From: Mycobacterium syngnathidarum
GTDB lineage: Bacteria > Actinomycetota > Actinomycetes > Mycobacteriales > Mycobacteriaceae
Direction of reading: 5' to 3'
Assembly (NCBI RefSeq): GCF_001942625.1
Contig: NZ_MLCL01000042.1
Coordinates: 29,223 to 93,222 of the forward strand
DNA length: 64,000 nucleotides
Shown: positions 9,832 through 17,747 of the stretch, piece by piece
How positions within the stretch are numbered: position 1 is the first letter of the stretch
How the letters are laid out: the number at the start of each line of letters is the position of its first letter
Translations under genes and position numbers: made by a program
Notes under the pieces: generated by a model
Seen by the model: the letters and a program-made list of their open reading frames with translations, nothing else
Told to the model about the DNA's origin: nothing
Database searches by the model: none

Positions 9832-10080
9832 GTGACAGCAGACGAACGCAACAAGCGGACCAAGTACGTGATGGCCGGTGTCGGGGCGATCGCACTGGCA
9901 AGCATGGGAGCGCTCGGCGCGACGGTGGGGGAGGTGCCGATCAGCGGGGCGACGGTCGGCCCGATGCCGGCCGCCGGAGCGGGTGAAACCGTAACCGAGA
10001 CAACGGCTCCGAGTGAGCCAGAAACCTCCTTCGCCAAACCGACGGTGAAGGCGAAACTGCCCGACGGGTACGGCAACTAG
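9832..10080 (+). CDS. Small single-span membrane protein with Thr/Pro tail, copy 3
   Basis: An 82-residue paralogue. It starts MTADERNKRTKY (basic), has the hydrophobic segment VMAGVGAIALASMGALGA, and a tail with GETVTETTAPSEPETS that is almost identical in this core to copy 2. Its C-terminus (KLPDGYGN) has diverged from the PSGFAT endings of copies 1 and 2. GTG start at 9832. The last of the tandem set, it ends 79 bp before the response-regulator gene on the same strand, so co-regulation is possible. Confidence 0.72.
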   Translation: MTADERNKRTKYVMAGVGAIALASMGALGATVGEVPISGATVGPMPAAGAGETVTETTAPSEPETSFAKPTVKAKLPDGYGN

Positions 10081-10159
10081 GGCAGCGGCTGCCGACTTTC
10101 ACAGCTGGCACATAGACAGCGCTCAGTCCAGGCCTAGCGAGCGGGAGAATACTGAGCCG

Positions 10160-10912
10160 GTGGGCACGACGACCAATGGCACCGAATCCGAGTCTGGGCG
10201 TGCCGTCATGCGGCGGGCCGACGGAAACCCGATCCAGGTCCTGGTGGTCGATGATGAGCCCGTACTGGCCGAACTGGTCTCGATGGCGTTGCGTTACGAG
10301 GGCTGGGACATCACGACGGCCGGGGACGGCGCGAGTGCGATAGCCGCGGCCAGGGGTAACCCGCCGGATGTCGTGGTCCTCGACGTGATGTTGCCCGACA
10401 TGAGCGGCCTGGACGTCCTGCGCAAACTGCGTGAGCAGATCCCCGGGCTGCCGTTGCTGTTGCTGACCGCGAAGGATTCGGTGGAAGACCGGATCGCCGG
10501 CCTCACGGCGGGCGGTGACGACTATGTCACCAAACCGTTCAGCCTGGAGGAAGTGGTGCTGCGGTTGCGCGCGCTGCTCCGGCGCACCGGGGTGACCAGT
10601 GAAGACGGCGGGGCCAAGATCGTCGTGGGCGATCTGGTACTCGATGAGGACAGTCACGAGGTCACCCGCGGTGGAGACCCGATCACCCTGACGGCCACCG
10701 AGTTCGAACTGCTGCGGTTCATGATGCGCAACGCCAAGCGGGTGTTGAGCAAGGCTCAGATCCTCGACCGGGTGTGGAGTTACGACTTCGGCGGCCGGTC
10801 CAACATCGTCGAGCTGTACGTCTCGTATCTGCGCAAGAAGATCGACAGCGGACGCGAACCGATGATCCACACACTGCGCGGTGCGGGTTATGTTCTCCGC
10901 CCCGCGCGCTGA
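10160..10912 (+). CDS. OmpR/PhoB-family response regulator (PhoP-type)
   Basis: A 250-residue DNA-binding response regulator. The receiver domain has the acidic pocket DDE at 31-33, phospho-acceptor Asp75 (VVVLDVMLP), and the conserved Lys in YVTKPFSLEE. The C-terminal winged helix shows LTATEFELLRF and YVSYLRKKID followed by HTLRGAGYVLR. The closest style is PhoP/TcrX of mycobacteria. Its partner kinase overlaps its 3' end, and three glycosyltransferase genes follow, so this pair probably controls envelope glycosylation. GTG start at 10160; a second possible start lies at residue 17 (MRRADGNP). Confidence 0.9.
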   Translation: MGTTTNGTESESGRAVMRRADGNPIQVLVVDDEPVLAELVSMALRYEGWDITTAGDGASAIAAARGNPPDVVVLDVMLPDMSGLDVLRKLREQIPGLPLLLLTAKDSVEDRIAGLTAGGDDYVTKPFSLEEVVLRLRALLRRTGVTSEDGGAKIVVGDLVLDEDSHEVTRGGDPITLTATEFELLRFMMRNAKRVLSKAQILDRVWSYDFGGRSNIVELYVSYLRKKIDSGREPMIHTLRGAGYVLRPAR

Positions 10913-12500
10913 GGTGACTGCGCCGACCGCAAGCGCCGGCCGGTGGTGGTCACCGCGAACCTGGTCCCTGCGCGCCCGGTTGGTGGTCACGCAAGTCGTC
11001 CTGCTGGCTGTGGTGTGTATCAGCATCGGCGTAGCCACAGAGTTTGCGCTACAACGGTTTCTGATGAATCAGCTCGACGATCAGCTGATCGAGGCCGGTC
11101 GTCGCTCGGCGGCGATCTTCGAATTGCCGCCCCCGCCCCCGGGGTCCCCGCCGCCCCCGGGTATGCGTCTACATCGTCACCGGGCACCGTTCGACCCCGA
11201 AGAGGGGCCCGGCCCCGGATTTCTCAACGCCCCGGGGCAGGCCGCGCGCACGGTCGGTGCCGTGGTGTCGCCGAACCGGCCGGTGGATGCCGGGGTGATC
11301 ACCAGCGAAGGAGACCGAGTCCAGGTCAGCGCAGCTGCGGCTGAACAGCTTTCGCGGATTCCGGCGACGCGGGTACCAGAGACCGTCGACGTCGACGGGT
11401 TGGGCCGGTATCGGTTGATCGGCCTGCACCCACGCCACGGTGGGCCACAGACCATCGTCACCGGCCTGCCGACTGCCATCGTCGACGACACGCTGCTGTG
11501 GGTGCTCGGAATGTTCGGTGTGCTCGCCGCCGTCGCACTCATCGCCGCGACCGTGGCCGGAATCCTGATCATCCGGCACCAACTTGCGCCACTGTCAAGG
11601 GTTTCGGCAGCGGCACGTCGGGTCGCCGATCTCGAACTCGACCGTGGCGAGGTGCGGCTGCCCACGCCGATCGTCCCGGTCGACCCGGCAGGCGTGCACA
11701 CCGAAGTCGGGCAGCTCGGCACCTCGCTGAACCGGATGCTCGACCGCATCGCCAGCGCGCTCTCGGCGCGCCACGCGAGTGAGACCCGGGTCCGCCAGTT
11801 CGTCGCCGATGCCAGCCACGAGTTGAGGACCCCGCTGGCGGCCATCCGGGGCTACACCGAACTCGCCCAGCGCAGACACGATGACCTGCCCGCCGACGTG
11901 GCCCACGCGATGAACCGGGTGGAGTCCGAGACGACGCGGATGACACAACTGGTCGAGGACATGCTGTTGCTGGCCCGCCTCGACGCCGGCCGGCCGCTGG
12001 AAAGCGACAGGGTCGACGTATCGCGGCTGGTCGTCGACTCGGTCAGTGACGCTCACGTCGCCGGCCCCGACCACCAGTGGTCACTCGATCTGCCCGAGGA
12101 CCCCGTGGTCGTCGAGGGCGATGAGGCCCGCCTGCACCAAGTGCTGGCGAACCTGCTGGCCAACGCCCGCACCCACACTCCCGGGGGCACCTCGGTCACG
12201 GTGTCGCTGAAGCCCGACGACGAAGATGCGGGTGCGGTGCTGATCACCGTCGCCGACAACGGTCCCGGCATACCGCCGGCGCTGCTGCCCGACGTGTTCG
12301 AGCGGTTCGCCCGCGGCGACTCGTCGCGCTCGCGACGCGAAGGCAGCACAGGGCTGGGCCTGGCGATCGTCGACGCGGTGGTCAAGGCACACGGGGGCGC
12401 CATCGAAGTGAGCAGCACGGTGGGTCGTACCGAGTTCGTGGTGCGGCTTCCCCGGTCGAGCTCACAGCGCACACACAGGACGGACCAATCGGAGACCTAG
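10890..12500 (+). CDS. HAMP-domain sensor histidine kinase with polyproline sensor loop
   Basis: About 536 residues from ATG 10890, or 528 from GTG 10914. The ATG overlaps the regulator gene, as is common for such pairs, but I cannot decide between them. Two membrane helices flank an external domain that starts with a polyproline run (PPPPPGSPPPPG). A HAMP linker follows. The H-box is ASHELRTPLAAIRGY with the phosphorylated His. The ATPase domain has a clear N-box (LANLLANARTHTPGG), G1 (DNGPGIP) and G2 (STGLGLAIV). It would phosphorylate the adjacent PhoP-type regulator. The signal is unknown; the proline-rich loop may reach into the cell wall. Confidence 0.9.
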   Translation: MFSAPRAEVTAPTASAGRWWSPRTWSLRARLVVTQVVLLAVVCISIGVATEFALQRFLMNQLDDQLIEAGRRSAAIFELPPPPPGSPPPPGMRLHRHRAPFDPEEGPGPGFLNAPGQAARTVGAVVSPNRPVDAGVITSEGDRVQVSAAAAEQLSRIPATRVPETVDVDGLGRYRLIGLHPRHGGPQTIVTGLPTAIVDDTLLWVLGMFGVLAAVALIAATVAGILIIRHQLAPLSRVSAAARRVADLELDRGEVRLPTPIVPVDPAGVHTEVGQLGTSLNRMLDRIASALSARHASETRVRQFVADASHELRTPLAAIRGYTELAQRRHDDLPADVAHAMNRVESETTRMTQLVEDMLLLARLDAGRPLESDRVDVSRLVVDSVSDAHVAGPDHQWSLDLPEDPVVVEGDEARLHQVLANLLANARTHTPGGTSVTVSLKPDDEDAGAVLITVADNGPGIPPALLPDVFERFARGDSSRSRREGSTGLGLAIVDAVVKAHGGAIEVSSTVGRTEFVVRLPRSSSQRTHRTDQSET

Positions 12501-12519
12501 CGGCCACGACAAACATGAA

Positions 12520-14379
12520 GTGGTGACGCTGGTCCTTCCCGTCGAGCAGACAGGTACTCGCACAAGCCCCGCGCCGGTAGCGCGATTCTCCGTCTGTTCG
12601 CACCGGCTGGCCCTCGGTGTGCTGTTGGCCGCGACCGCCGTGCTCTACCTGTGGAACCTGTCGAGCAGTGGGTGGGCCAACGCGTTCTACTCGGCCGCAG
12701 CACAGGCCGGGGCGCAGAACTGGTCCGCCATGCTGTTCGGGTCCAGCGACGCGGGTAACGCCATCACCGTCGACAAGACTCCCGCGGCGTTGTGGATCGT
12801 CGACATCACGGTGCGCTTGTTCGGGCTGAACTCCTGGAGCATTCTGGTTCCGCAGGCTCTGATGGGTGTCGCAGCGGTGGCGCTGCTCTATGCCGCGGTG
12901 CGGCGGGCCGCCGGGCCGTGGGCCGGGTTGCTGGCCGGCACGGTGCTGGCGCTGACGCCGGTGGCGGCGTTGATCTTCCGGTTCAACAATCCCGACGCGC
13001 TCCTGGTGCTGCTGCTCGTGACGGGCGCGTACTGCGTGCAGCGCGGAATCGAAAAAGACTCCAGCCGTTGGTGGTTCGTCAGCGCGGGGGCGGCAGTCGG
13101 GTTCGGTTTCCTGGCCAAGATGTTGCAGGCGTTCCTCGTCCTGCCGGCCTTCGTGGCGGCGGTGGTGGTCGCCGGAGACCGCTCGTTGGGCCGGCGGATG
13201 CTCGATGTGGTCACCGCCGGGGCAGTGATGCTTGTCAGCGGCGGCTGGTATCTGGTGCTGGTCGAGCTCTGGCCGACCTCGGCCCGGCCTTACATCGGCG
13301 GTTCGCAGAATGACAGCATCATCGAATTGGCTTTGGGCTACAACGGTTTGGGCCGGCTCACCGGAGATGAAACCGGCGGCCTGGGCAACCTCAACTTCGA
13401 TGTCGGGCCGGGCCGGCTGTTCGGATCGCAGATGGGCGCCGGCATTGCCTGGCTGCTGCCGGCGGCCCTGGTCTGCCTGGCGGCCGGCGTCTACCTGACT
13501 CGCCGCGCGACCCGCACCGATCCGGCCCGTGCCGCCCTGATCCTTTGGGGTGGCTGGCTGCTGGTCACTGCGGTCGTCTTCAGCTTCATGAACGGCATCG
13601 TGCATCCCTACTACACCGTGGCGCTGGCACCGGCGATCGGCGCCGTGACCGGCATCGGCGCAACGTTACTGTGGCGGCATCGCTCCGACATCCGTGCCGC
13701 GACGGCGATATCGGGTGCCACGCTGGCGACTGCGATCCTGGCGGCAGTGCTACTGGGCCGCCACGACGATCCATATCCGTGGCTGCGGGTCGCGGTGGCG
13801 GTCGGCGGGGTCGGTGCGGCGGTGTTACTGCTCTTGGTGGGGCGGTTGGACCGCCGGATGGTCCGGGCGACTGCGGTGCTGGCCGTCGTGGCCTGCCTGG
13901 CCGGCCCGGCTGCGTACTCGATCGCCACCGCGGCCAGCCCGCACCAGGGGGCCATACCGTCCGTCGGGCCGTCGCGCGGAGGCGGTTTCGGCGGGCTGTT
14001 CGCTGCCCCGGAACCCGGACCGGTGCTGACCGCGACCCTGGCGAAGGACGCCGTGCATTATCGCTGGGTTGCGGCCGTGGTGGGTTCATCGAACGCCGCG
14101 GGATACCAATTGGCCACGCGCGCACCGGTAATGGCTGTCGGTGGGTTCAACGGCACCGATCCGGCGCCGACGCTTCAGGAGTTCCGGGAACTGGTCGATG
14201 ACGGGGCCATCCACTACTTCATCCGGTCTCGCATCATGGCCGGCCGATTCGGCGGACACATCCCCAGCGGCAGCCGGGCCGCCACCGAGATCGCCGAATG
14301 GGTGCAGGCCCACTACAACCCGATCAACGTCGATGACACCACCATCTACGACCTGACTCGACGTGCGACGAACACATAG
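12520..14379 (+). CDS. GT39/ArnT-like polytopic glycosyltransferase, copy 1
   Basis: A 619-residue membrane glycosyltransferase of the PMT/ArnT clan, expected to use a polyprenyl-phosphate sugar on the outer face of the membrane. An N-terminal helix leads to a first external loop with SSGWANAFYSAAAQAG and NAITVDKTPAALW, the family's acidic catalytic-loop region. Ten or so further helices follow, with FRFNNPDALLVLLL and HPYYTVALAPA, and a C-terminal soluble domain with the acceptor-side region AVGGFNGTDPAPTLQEF. It is closely similar to the gene at 15718-17640, so the two are paralogues flanking the sugar-donor synthase. The GTG at 12520 follows the kinase gene by 19 bp, so it is part of that transcript. 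Confidence 0.88.
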   Translation: MVTLVLPVEQTGTRTSPAPVARFSVCSHRLALGVLLAATAVLYLWNLSSSGWANAFYSAAAQAGAQNWSAMLFGSSDAGNAITVDKTPAALWIVDITVRLFGLNSWSILVPQALMGVAAVALLYAAVRRAAGPWAGLLAGTVLALTPVAALIFRFNNPDALLVLLLVTGAYCVQRGIEKDSSRWWFVSAGAAVGFGFLAKMLQAFLVLPAFVAAVVVAGDRSLGRRMLDVVTAGAVMLVSGGWYLVLVELWPTSARPYIGGSQNDSIIELALGYNGLGRLTGDETGGLGNLNFDVGPGRLFGSQMGAGIAWLLPAALVCLAAGVYLTRRATRTDPARAALILWGGWLLVTAVVFSFMNGIVHPYYTVALAPAIGAVTGIGATLLWRHRSDIRAATAISGATLATAILAAVLLGRHDDPYPWLRVAVAVGGVGAAVLLLLVGRLDRRMVRATAVLAVVACLAGPAAYSIATAASPHQGAIPSVGPSRGGGFGGLFAAPEPGPVLTATLAKDAVHYRWVAAVVGSSNAAGYQLATRAPVMAVGGFNGTDPAPTLQEFRELVDDGAIHYFIRSRIMAGRFGGHIPSGSRAATEIAEWVQAHYNPINVDDTTIYDLTRRATNT

Positions 14380-14434
14380 CAGGCGCATAGCTTCGCCCCA
14401 CTCAGATCACAAGCCGCCGGAGAACGATGAAGTC

Positions 14435-15721
14435 ATGACAACCTTGGTCCACGATCCCGAGCAGCGGTTCCACTTCGCGTCACGGCCCAATGCCGCATTG
14501 GCTGCCCGCGAGGCCGGGGTCCCGGTGCTCGACGTCGTCGTGCCGGTGTACAACGAGCAGGCCGCGCTTGCCCATTCGATACGGCGGTTGCACCGCTACC
14601 TGGACGAGAACTTCGCCGTGCCCGTCCGCATCACCATCGCCGACAACGCCAGCACCGACCACACCCCGCGCATCGCGGCCGATCTGGCAGCCGAATTCGA
14701 CGAGCTGCGGGTGGTGCGACTGGAGGAGAAGGGCCGCGGACGCGCACTGCGCACCGTCTGGTCGGCCTCGGATGCGCCGGTCCTGGTCTATATGGATGTG
14801 GACCTGTCCACCGATCTGGCCGCGCTCGCGCCGCTGGTGGCACCGTTGATCTCCGGTCATTCGGACCTGGCGATCGGCACCCGACTGGGCCGCGGCTCGC
14901 GGGTGGTGCGCGGGGCGAAGCGCGAGTTCATCTCACGCTGCTACAACTTGCTTCTGAAATCGACTCTGGCCGCGCGGTTCTCAGATGCCCAGTGCGGATT
15001 CAAGGCGATCCGCGCCGACGTCGCCCACCGGCTGCTGCCTCATGTTGCCGACACCGGATGGTTCTTCGACACCGAGCTGCTGGTGCTGGCCGAGCGCAGC
15101 GGTCTGCGTATTCACGAGGTTCCGGTGGACTGGGTGGACGATCCGGACAGCCGGGTGGACATCGTCGCCACCGCCACCGCCGACCTCAAGGGGATCGGCC
15201 GATTGCTCCGTGGATTCGCCAACGGTTCGATCCCGGTGAACACCATCGCGGCCCAGCTCGGGTCGTCACGGAAATCGGCTGCACCCCAATCCTTGTTGCG
15301 CCAGGCGGTGCGCTTCGCCGCCGTCGGCGTGGTCTCCACGCTGGCCTATCTGTTGCTCTTCACGGCACTGCGCGCCGGTGTCGGTGCCCAGGCGGCCAAC
15401 TTGGTGGCCCTGTTGGTGACCGCGATCGGAAACACGGCCGCCAACCGGCGATTTACGTTCGGTATCGCGGGAGCGGGCAACATCACCCGCCACCATCTTG
15501 AGGGGCTGACGGTGTTCGCGATCGCACTGACCATCACCAGTGGATCGTTGGGCCTCCTGCACATCGTCGCTCCGGTGCCGCACCGCGGCGTCGAAATCGC
15601 GGTATTGGTGGCGGCCAACCTGCTGGCCACCGTGATGCGCTTCGTCCTGCTGCGGGGATGGGTCTTTCACCCTTCGCGGACGCGGCGCGCCATCGGGCCG
15701 AATCAGGAGACAGGACTATGA
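14435..15721 (+). CDS. Bifunctional GT2 polyprenyl-phosphate glycosyltransferase / GtrA-like membrane protein
   Basis: A 428-residue fusion. The N-terminal GT-A domain (about 20-250) resembles dolichyl-phosphate mannose/glucose synthase: VVVPVYNEQAAL, a VYMDVDLSTDL metal-binding region (DxD-like), and SDAQCGFKAIR. It would transfer a sugar from its nucleotide donor to polyprenyl phosphate. The C-terminal 130 residues are a four-helix GtrA domain thought to flip or present the product. ATG 14435 was chosen because GGAG lies 12-15 nt upstream; a start 24 codons earlier overlaps the previous gene. Its stop overlaps the next gene by 4 bp (ATGA). It is the probable donor supplier for both flanking GT39 enzymes. 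Confidence 0.9.
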   Translation: MTTLVHDPEQRFHFASRPNAALAAREAGVPVLDVVVPVYNEQAALAHSIRRLHRYLDENFAVPVRITIADNASTDHTPRIAADLAAEFDELRVVRLEEKGRGRALRTVWSASDAPVLVYMDVDLSTDLAALAPLVAPLISGHSDLAIGTRLGRGSRVVRGAKREFISRCYNLLLKSTLAARFSDAQCGFKAIRADVAHRLLPHVADTGWFFDTELLVLAERSGLRIHEVPVDWVDDPDSRVDIVATATADLKGIGRLLRGFANGSIPVNTIAAQLGSSRKSAAPQSLLRQAVRFAAVGVVSTLAYLLLFTALRAGVGAQAANLVALLVTAIGNTAANRRFTFGIAGAGNITRHHLEGLTVFAIALTITSGSLGLLHIVAPVPHRGVEIAVLVAANLLATVMRFVLLRGWVFHPSRTRRAIGPNQETGL

Positions 15722-17640
15722 CGACAACAGTTGACCCGGCGCCGGCCTCCGCGGATCCGACCGCCGTACCCGCGAAGACCGTGACCCCGAGGTGGATCCG
15801 GCCCTCGTACTGGGCACTGCTGACCGGCACCGCGGTGCTCTACCTCTGGGCGCTCGGTTCGTCCGGGTGGGCCAACAGCTACTACGCCGCCGCGGCGCAG
15901 GCCGGTACGCAATCCTGGAAGGCCTGGCTGTTCGGTTCGCTGGACGCCGGCAACGCCATCACGGTCGACAAGCCACCGGCCGCGATGTGGGCGATGGGGT
16001 TGTCGGGCCGGCTGTTCGGCTTCGACGAGTTCACCATGCTGTTGCCGCAGGCTCTGATGGGCGTGGGCACGGTGGCACTGCTGTATGCCACCGTGAAGCG
16101 GACCAGCGGCCCGGTTGCCGGGCTGATCGCCGGAGCGGCGCTGGCCCTGACACCGGTCGCGGCCTCGATGTTCCGCTACAACAACCCCGACGCGCTTCTG
16201 GTGTTGCTGCTGGTGCTGGCGGCCTACCTCATGGTGCGGGCGGTCGGGCCGGTGTCGGCCAGAGCCAGCGCTGGATGGGTGGCACTGGCCGGATGTGCGC
16301 TGGGATTCGCCTTCCTGACCAAGATGTTGCAGGCCTTCCTGATCGTGCCGGGTCTGGCGCTGATGTTTGTGGTCGCGGCGCCTGCCGTCGGCATAGGGAA
16401 ACGATTGGGCACCTTGCTGATCGGCGCGGTCACGATGGCCATCTCATCGGGCTGGTACATCGCGCTGGTCGCATTGTGGCCTGCCGATGCCCGGCCGTAT
16501 ATCGCCGGCTCGACCGACAACAGCCTGCTGCAACTGGCATTCGGCTACAACGGTCTGCAGCGCATCCTGGGGCAAGAGGGTCGAGGACCCGGCCACGGCC
16601 CTGGACCTGGCCATGGTCCCGGCGGCGGTGCCAACCTGATGTTCGGCGGTGATCCGGGGATCGGCCGGATGTTCGGAATGTCCATGGGCACCGAGGCCTC
16701 GTGGTTGTTGCCTGCCGCGCTGGTCGGTCTCGTGGCGGCGCTGTGGTTGACGCGTCGCACCGCGCGGACCGCGAGCCTGCGGGCCGGCCTGCTGATGTGG
16801 GGTGGTTGGCTCCTGATCACCGCCGTGGTGTTCAGCTTCATGGACGGGATCATCCACCCCTACTACACCGTGGCGCTGGCTCCGGCCGTGGCCGCGGTCG
16901 TGGGGATATCGGTGACCGAATTATGGTCTCTGCGAGAGCGATCGGCGGGACGGCTGATACTTACGGTGATGCTGGCCGGCACCGGAGTGTGGGCGTTCGT
17001 ACTGCTCGACCGGACCCCCGACTGGTTGCCGGCGCTGCGCTGGATCGTTCTGATCGGTTCTCTGTTGACCGCGGTGGCCCTGGTTACGGTGGCCCACCGT
17101 CCGGGCAAGCTGCCTGCGGTGGCGGCGATGGCGGGAATCATCTTCGGACTGTCGGCAACCGCGGCCTACACCGTCGAGACGGTGGCGGCCGGACACAGCG
17201 GCGGGCCGATCGCCATGTCGGGTCCGAAGCGGGATGCCGGCTTCGGCGGGCCAGGTGGACCTGGCGGACCACCGCCGGGCTTCGGGCGCGCCGACGATCC
17301 GGCCCTGGCCGAGCTCATCGCCGGTGCCGATGGTCGGTGGGCCGCCGCGAGCGTGGGGTCGATGATGGTCAGCGATCTCGAGCTCAAGACGGGGGAGTCG
17401 CTGATGGCGATCGGCGGGTTCACCGGTAGCGACGATTCGCCCACGCTGGCCCAGTTCCAGCAGTACGTCGCCGACGGCCAGGTCCGCTATTTCCTGGACC
17501 GGCCCGAGGGGGGTCGTGGTGGGCCGCCGCGCGAAGAGCACGGCAGTGCCGCGCAGATCACTGATTGGGTGAAGGCGACCTTCGCCAAGATCGTGGTCGG
17601 CAACACCCCGGTGTACGACCTCGCGTCGCCGCGTACCTGA
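15718..17640 (+). CDS. GT39/ArnT-like polytopic glycosyltransferase, copy 2
   Basis: A 640-residue paralogue of the enzyme at 12520-14379, with the same loop motifs (SSGWANSYYAAAAQAG, NAITVDKPPAAMW) and HPYYTVALAPA. Distinctive are two low-complexity insertions: a Gly/Pro/His run (RGPGHGPGPGHGPGGG, around residue 287) in an external loop, and a GGPGGPGGPPPGFG run before the C-terminal soluble domain. ATG 15718 has AGGAGACAGG just upstream and overlaps the GT2-GtrA stop by 4 bp, so the genes are translationally coupled. It probably acts on the same polyprenyl-linked sugar but with a different acceptor. Confidence 0.88.
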   Translation: MTTTVDPAPASADPTAVPAKTVTPRWIRPSYWALLTGTAVLYLWALGSSGWANSYYAAAAQAGTQSWKAWLFGSLDAGNAITVDKPPAAMWAMGLSGRLFGFDEFTMLLPQALMGVGTVALLYATVKRTSGPVAGLIAGAALALTPVAASMFRYNNPDALLVLLLVLAAYLMVRAVGPVSARASAGWVALAGCALGFAFLTKMLQAFLIVPGLALMFVVAAPAVGIGKRLGTLLIGAVTMAISSGWYIALVALWPADARPYIAGSTDNSLLQLAFGYNGLQRILGQEGRGPGHGPGPGHGPGGGANLMFGGDPGIGRMFGMSMGTEASWLLPAALVGLVAALWLTRRTARTASLRAGLLMWGGWLLITAVVFSFMDGIIHPYYTVALAPAVAAVVGISVTELWSLRERSAGRLILTVMLAGTGVWAFVLLDRTPDWLPALRWIVLIGSLLTAVALVTVAHRPGKLPAVAAMAGIIFGLSATAAYTVETVAAGHSGGPIAMSGPKRDAGFGGPGGPGGPPPGFGRADDPALAELIAGADGRWAAASVGSMMVSDLELKTGESLMAIGGFTGSDDSPTLAQFQQYVADGQVRYFLDRPEGGRGGPPREEHGSAAQITDWVKATFAKIVVGNTPVYDLASPRT

Positions 17641-17662
17641 CCACGGCAATGACACCCCGTGA

Positions 17663-17692
17663 TTGACACCGCGGCGGCCCGGCGGATAGATT
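17663..17692 (+). promoter_or_regulatory. SigA-type promoter of the cysDNC operon
   Basis: A perfect -35 TTGACA (17663-17668), an 18-bp spacer and a -10 TAGATT (17687-17692) fitting TANNNT. Transcription is predicted to begin at 17699-17700, which is the A of an ATG, giving a leaderless transcript starting with the 15-codon ORF at 17700. Confidence 0.75.
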
Positions 17693-17699
17693 CCGGGTC

Positions 17700-17747
17700 A
17701 TGCTTGCAATTCTGGCCATTCCTACCAACTTAACGGGGAAGCGATGA
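17700..17747 (+). CDS. Leaderless 15-codon upstream ORF of cysD (leader peptide)
   Basis: ATG 17700 to TGA 17745-17747 encodes MLAILAIPTNLTGKR. The ATG lies 7 nt after the -10 element, so it is probably the very 5' end of the mRNA. The stop overlaps the cysD start as ATGA, so cysD translation should be coupled to this peptide's translation. The peptide has no Cys, unlike the polycysteine leader peptides described as attenuators in mycobacteria. It does contain the rare TTA Leu codon (17730-17732), unusual in this GC-rich genome. Its role is inferred: coupling, or sensing of ribosome progress. Confidence 0.6.
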   Translation: MLAILAIPTNLTGKR

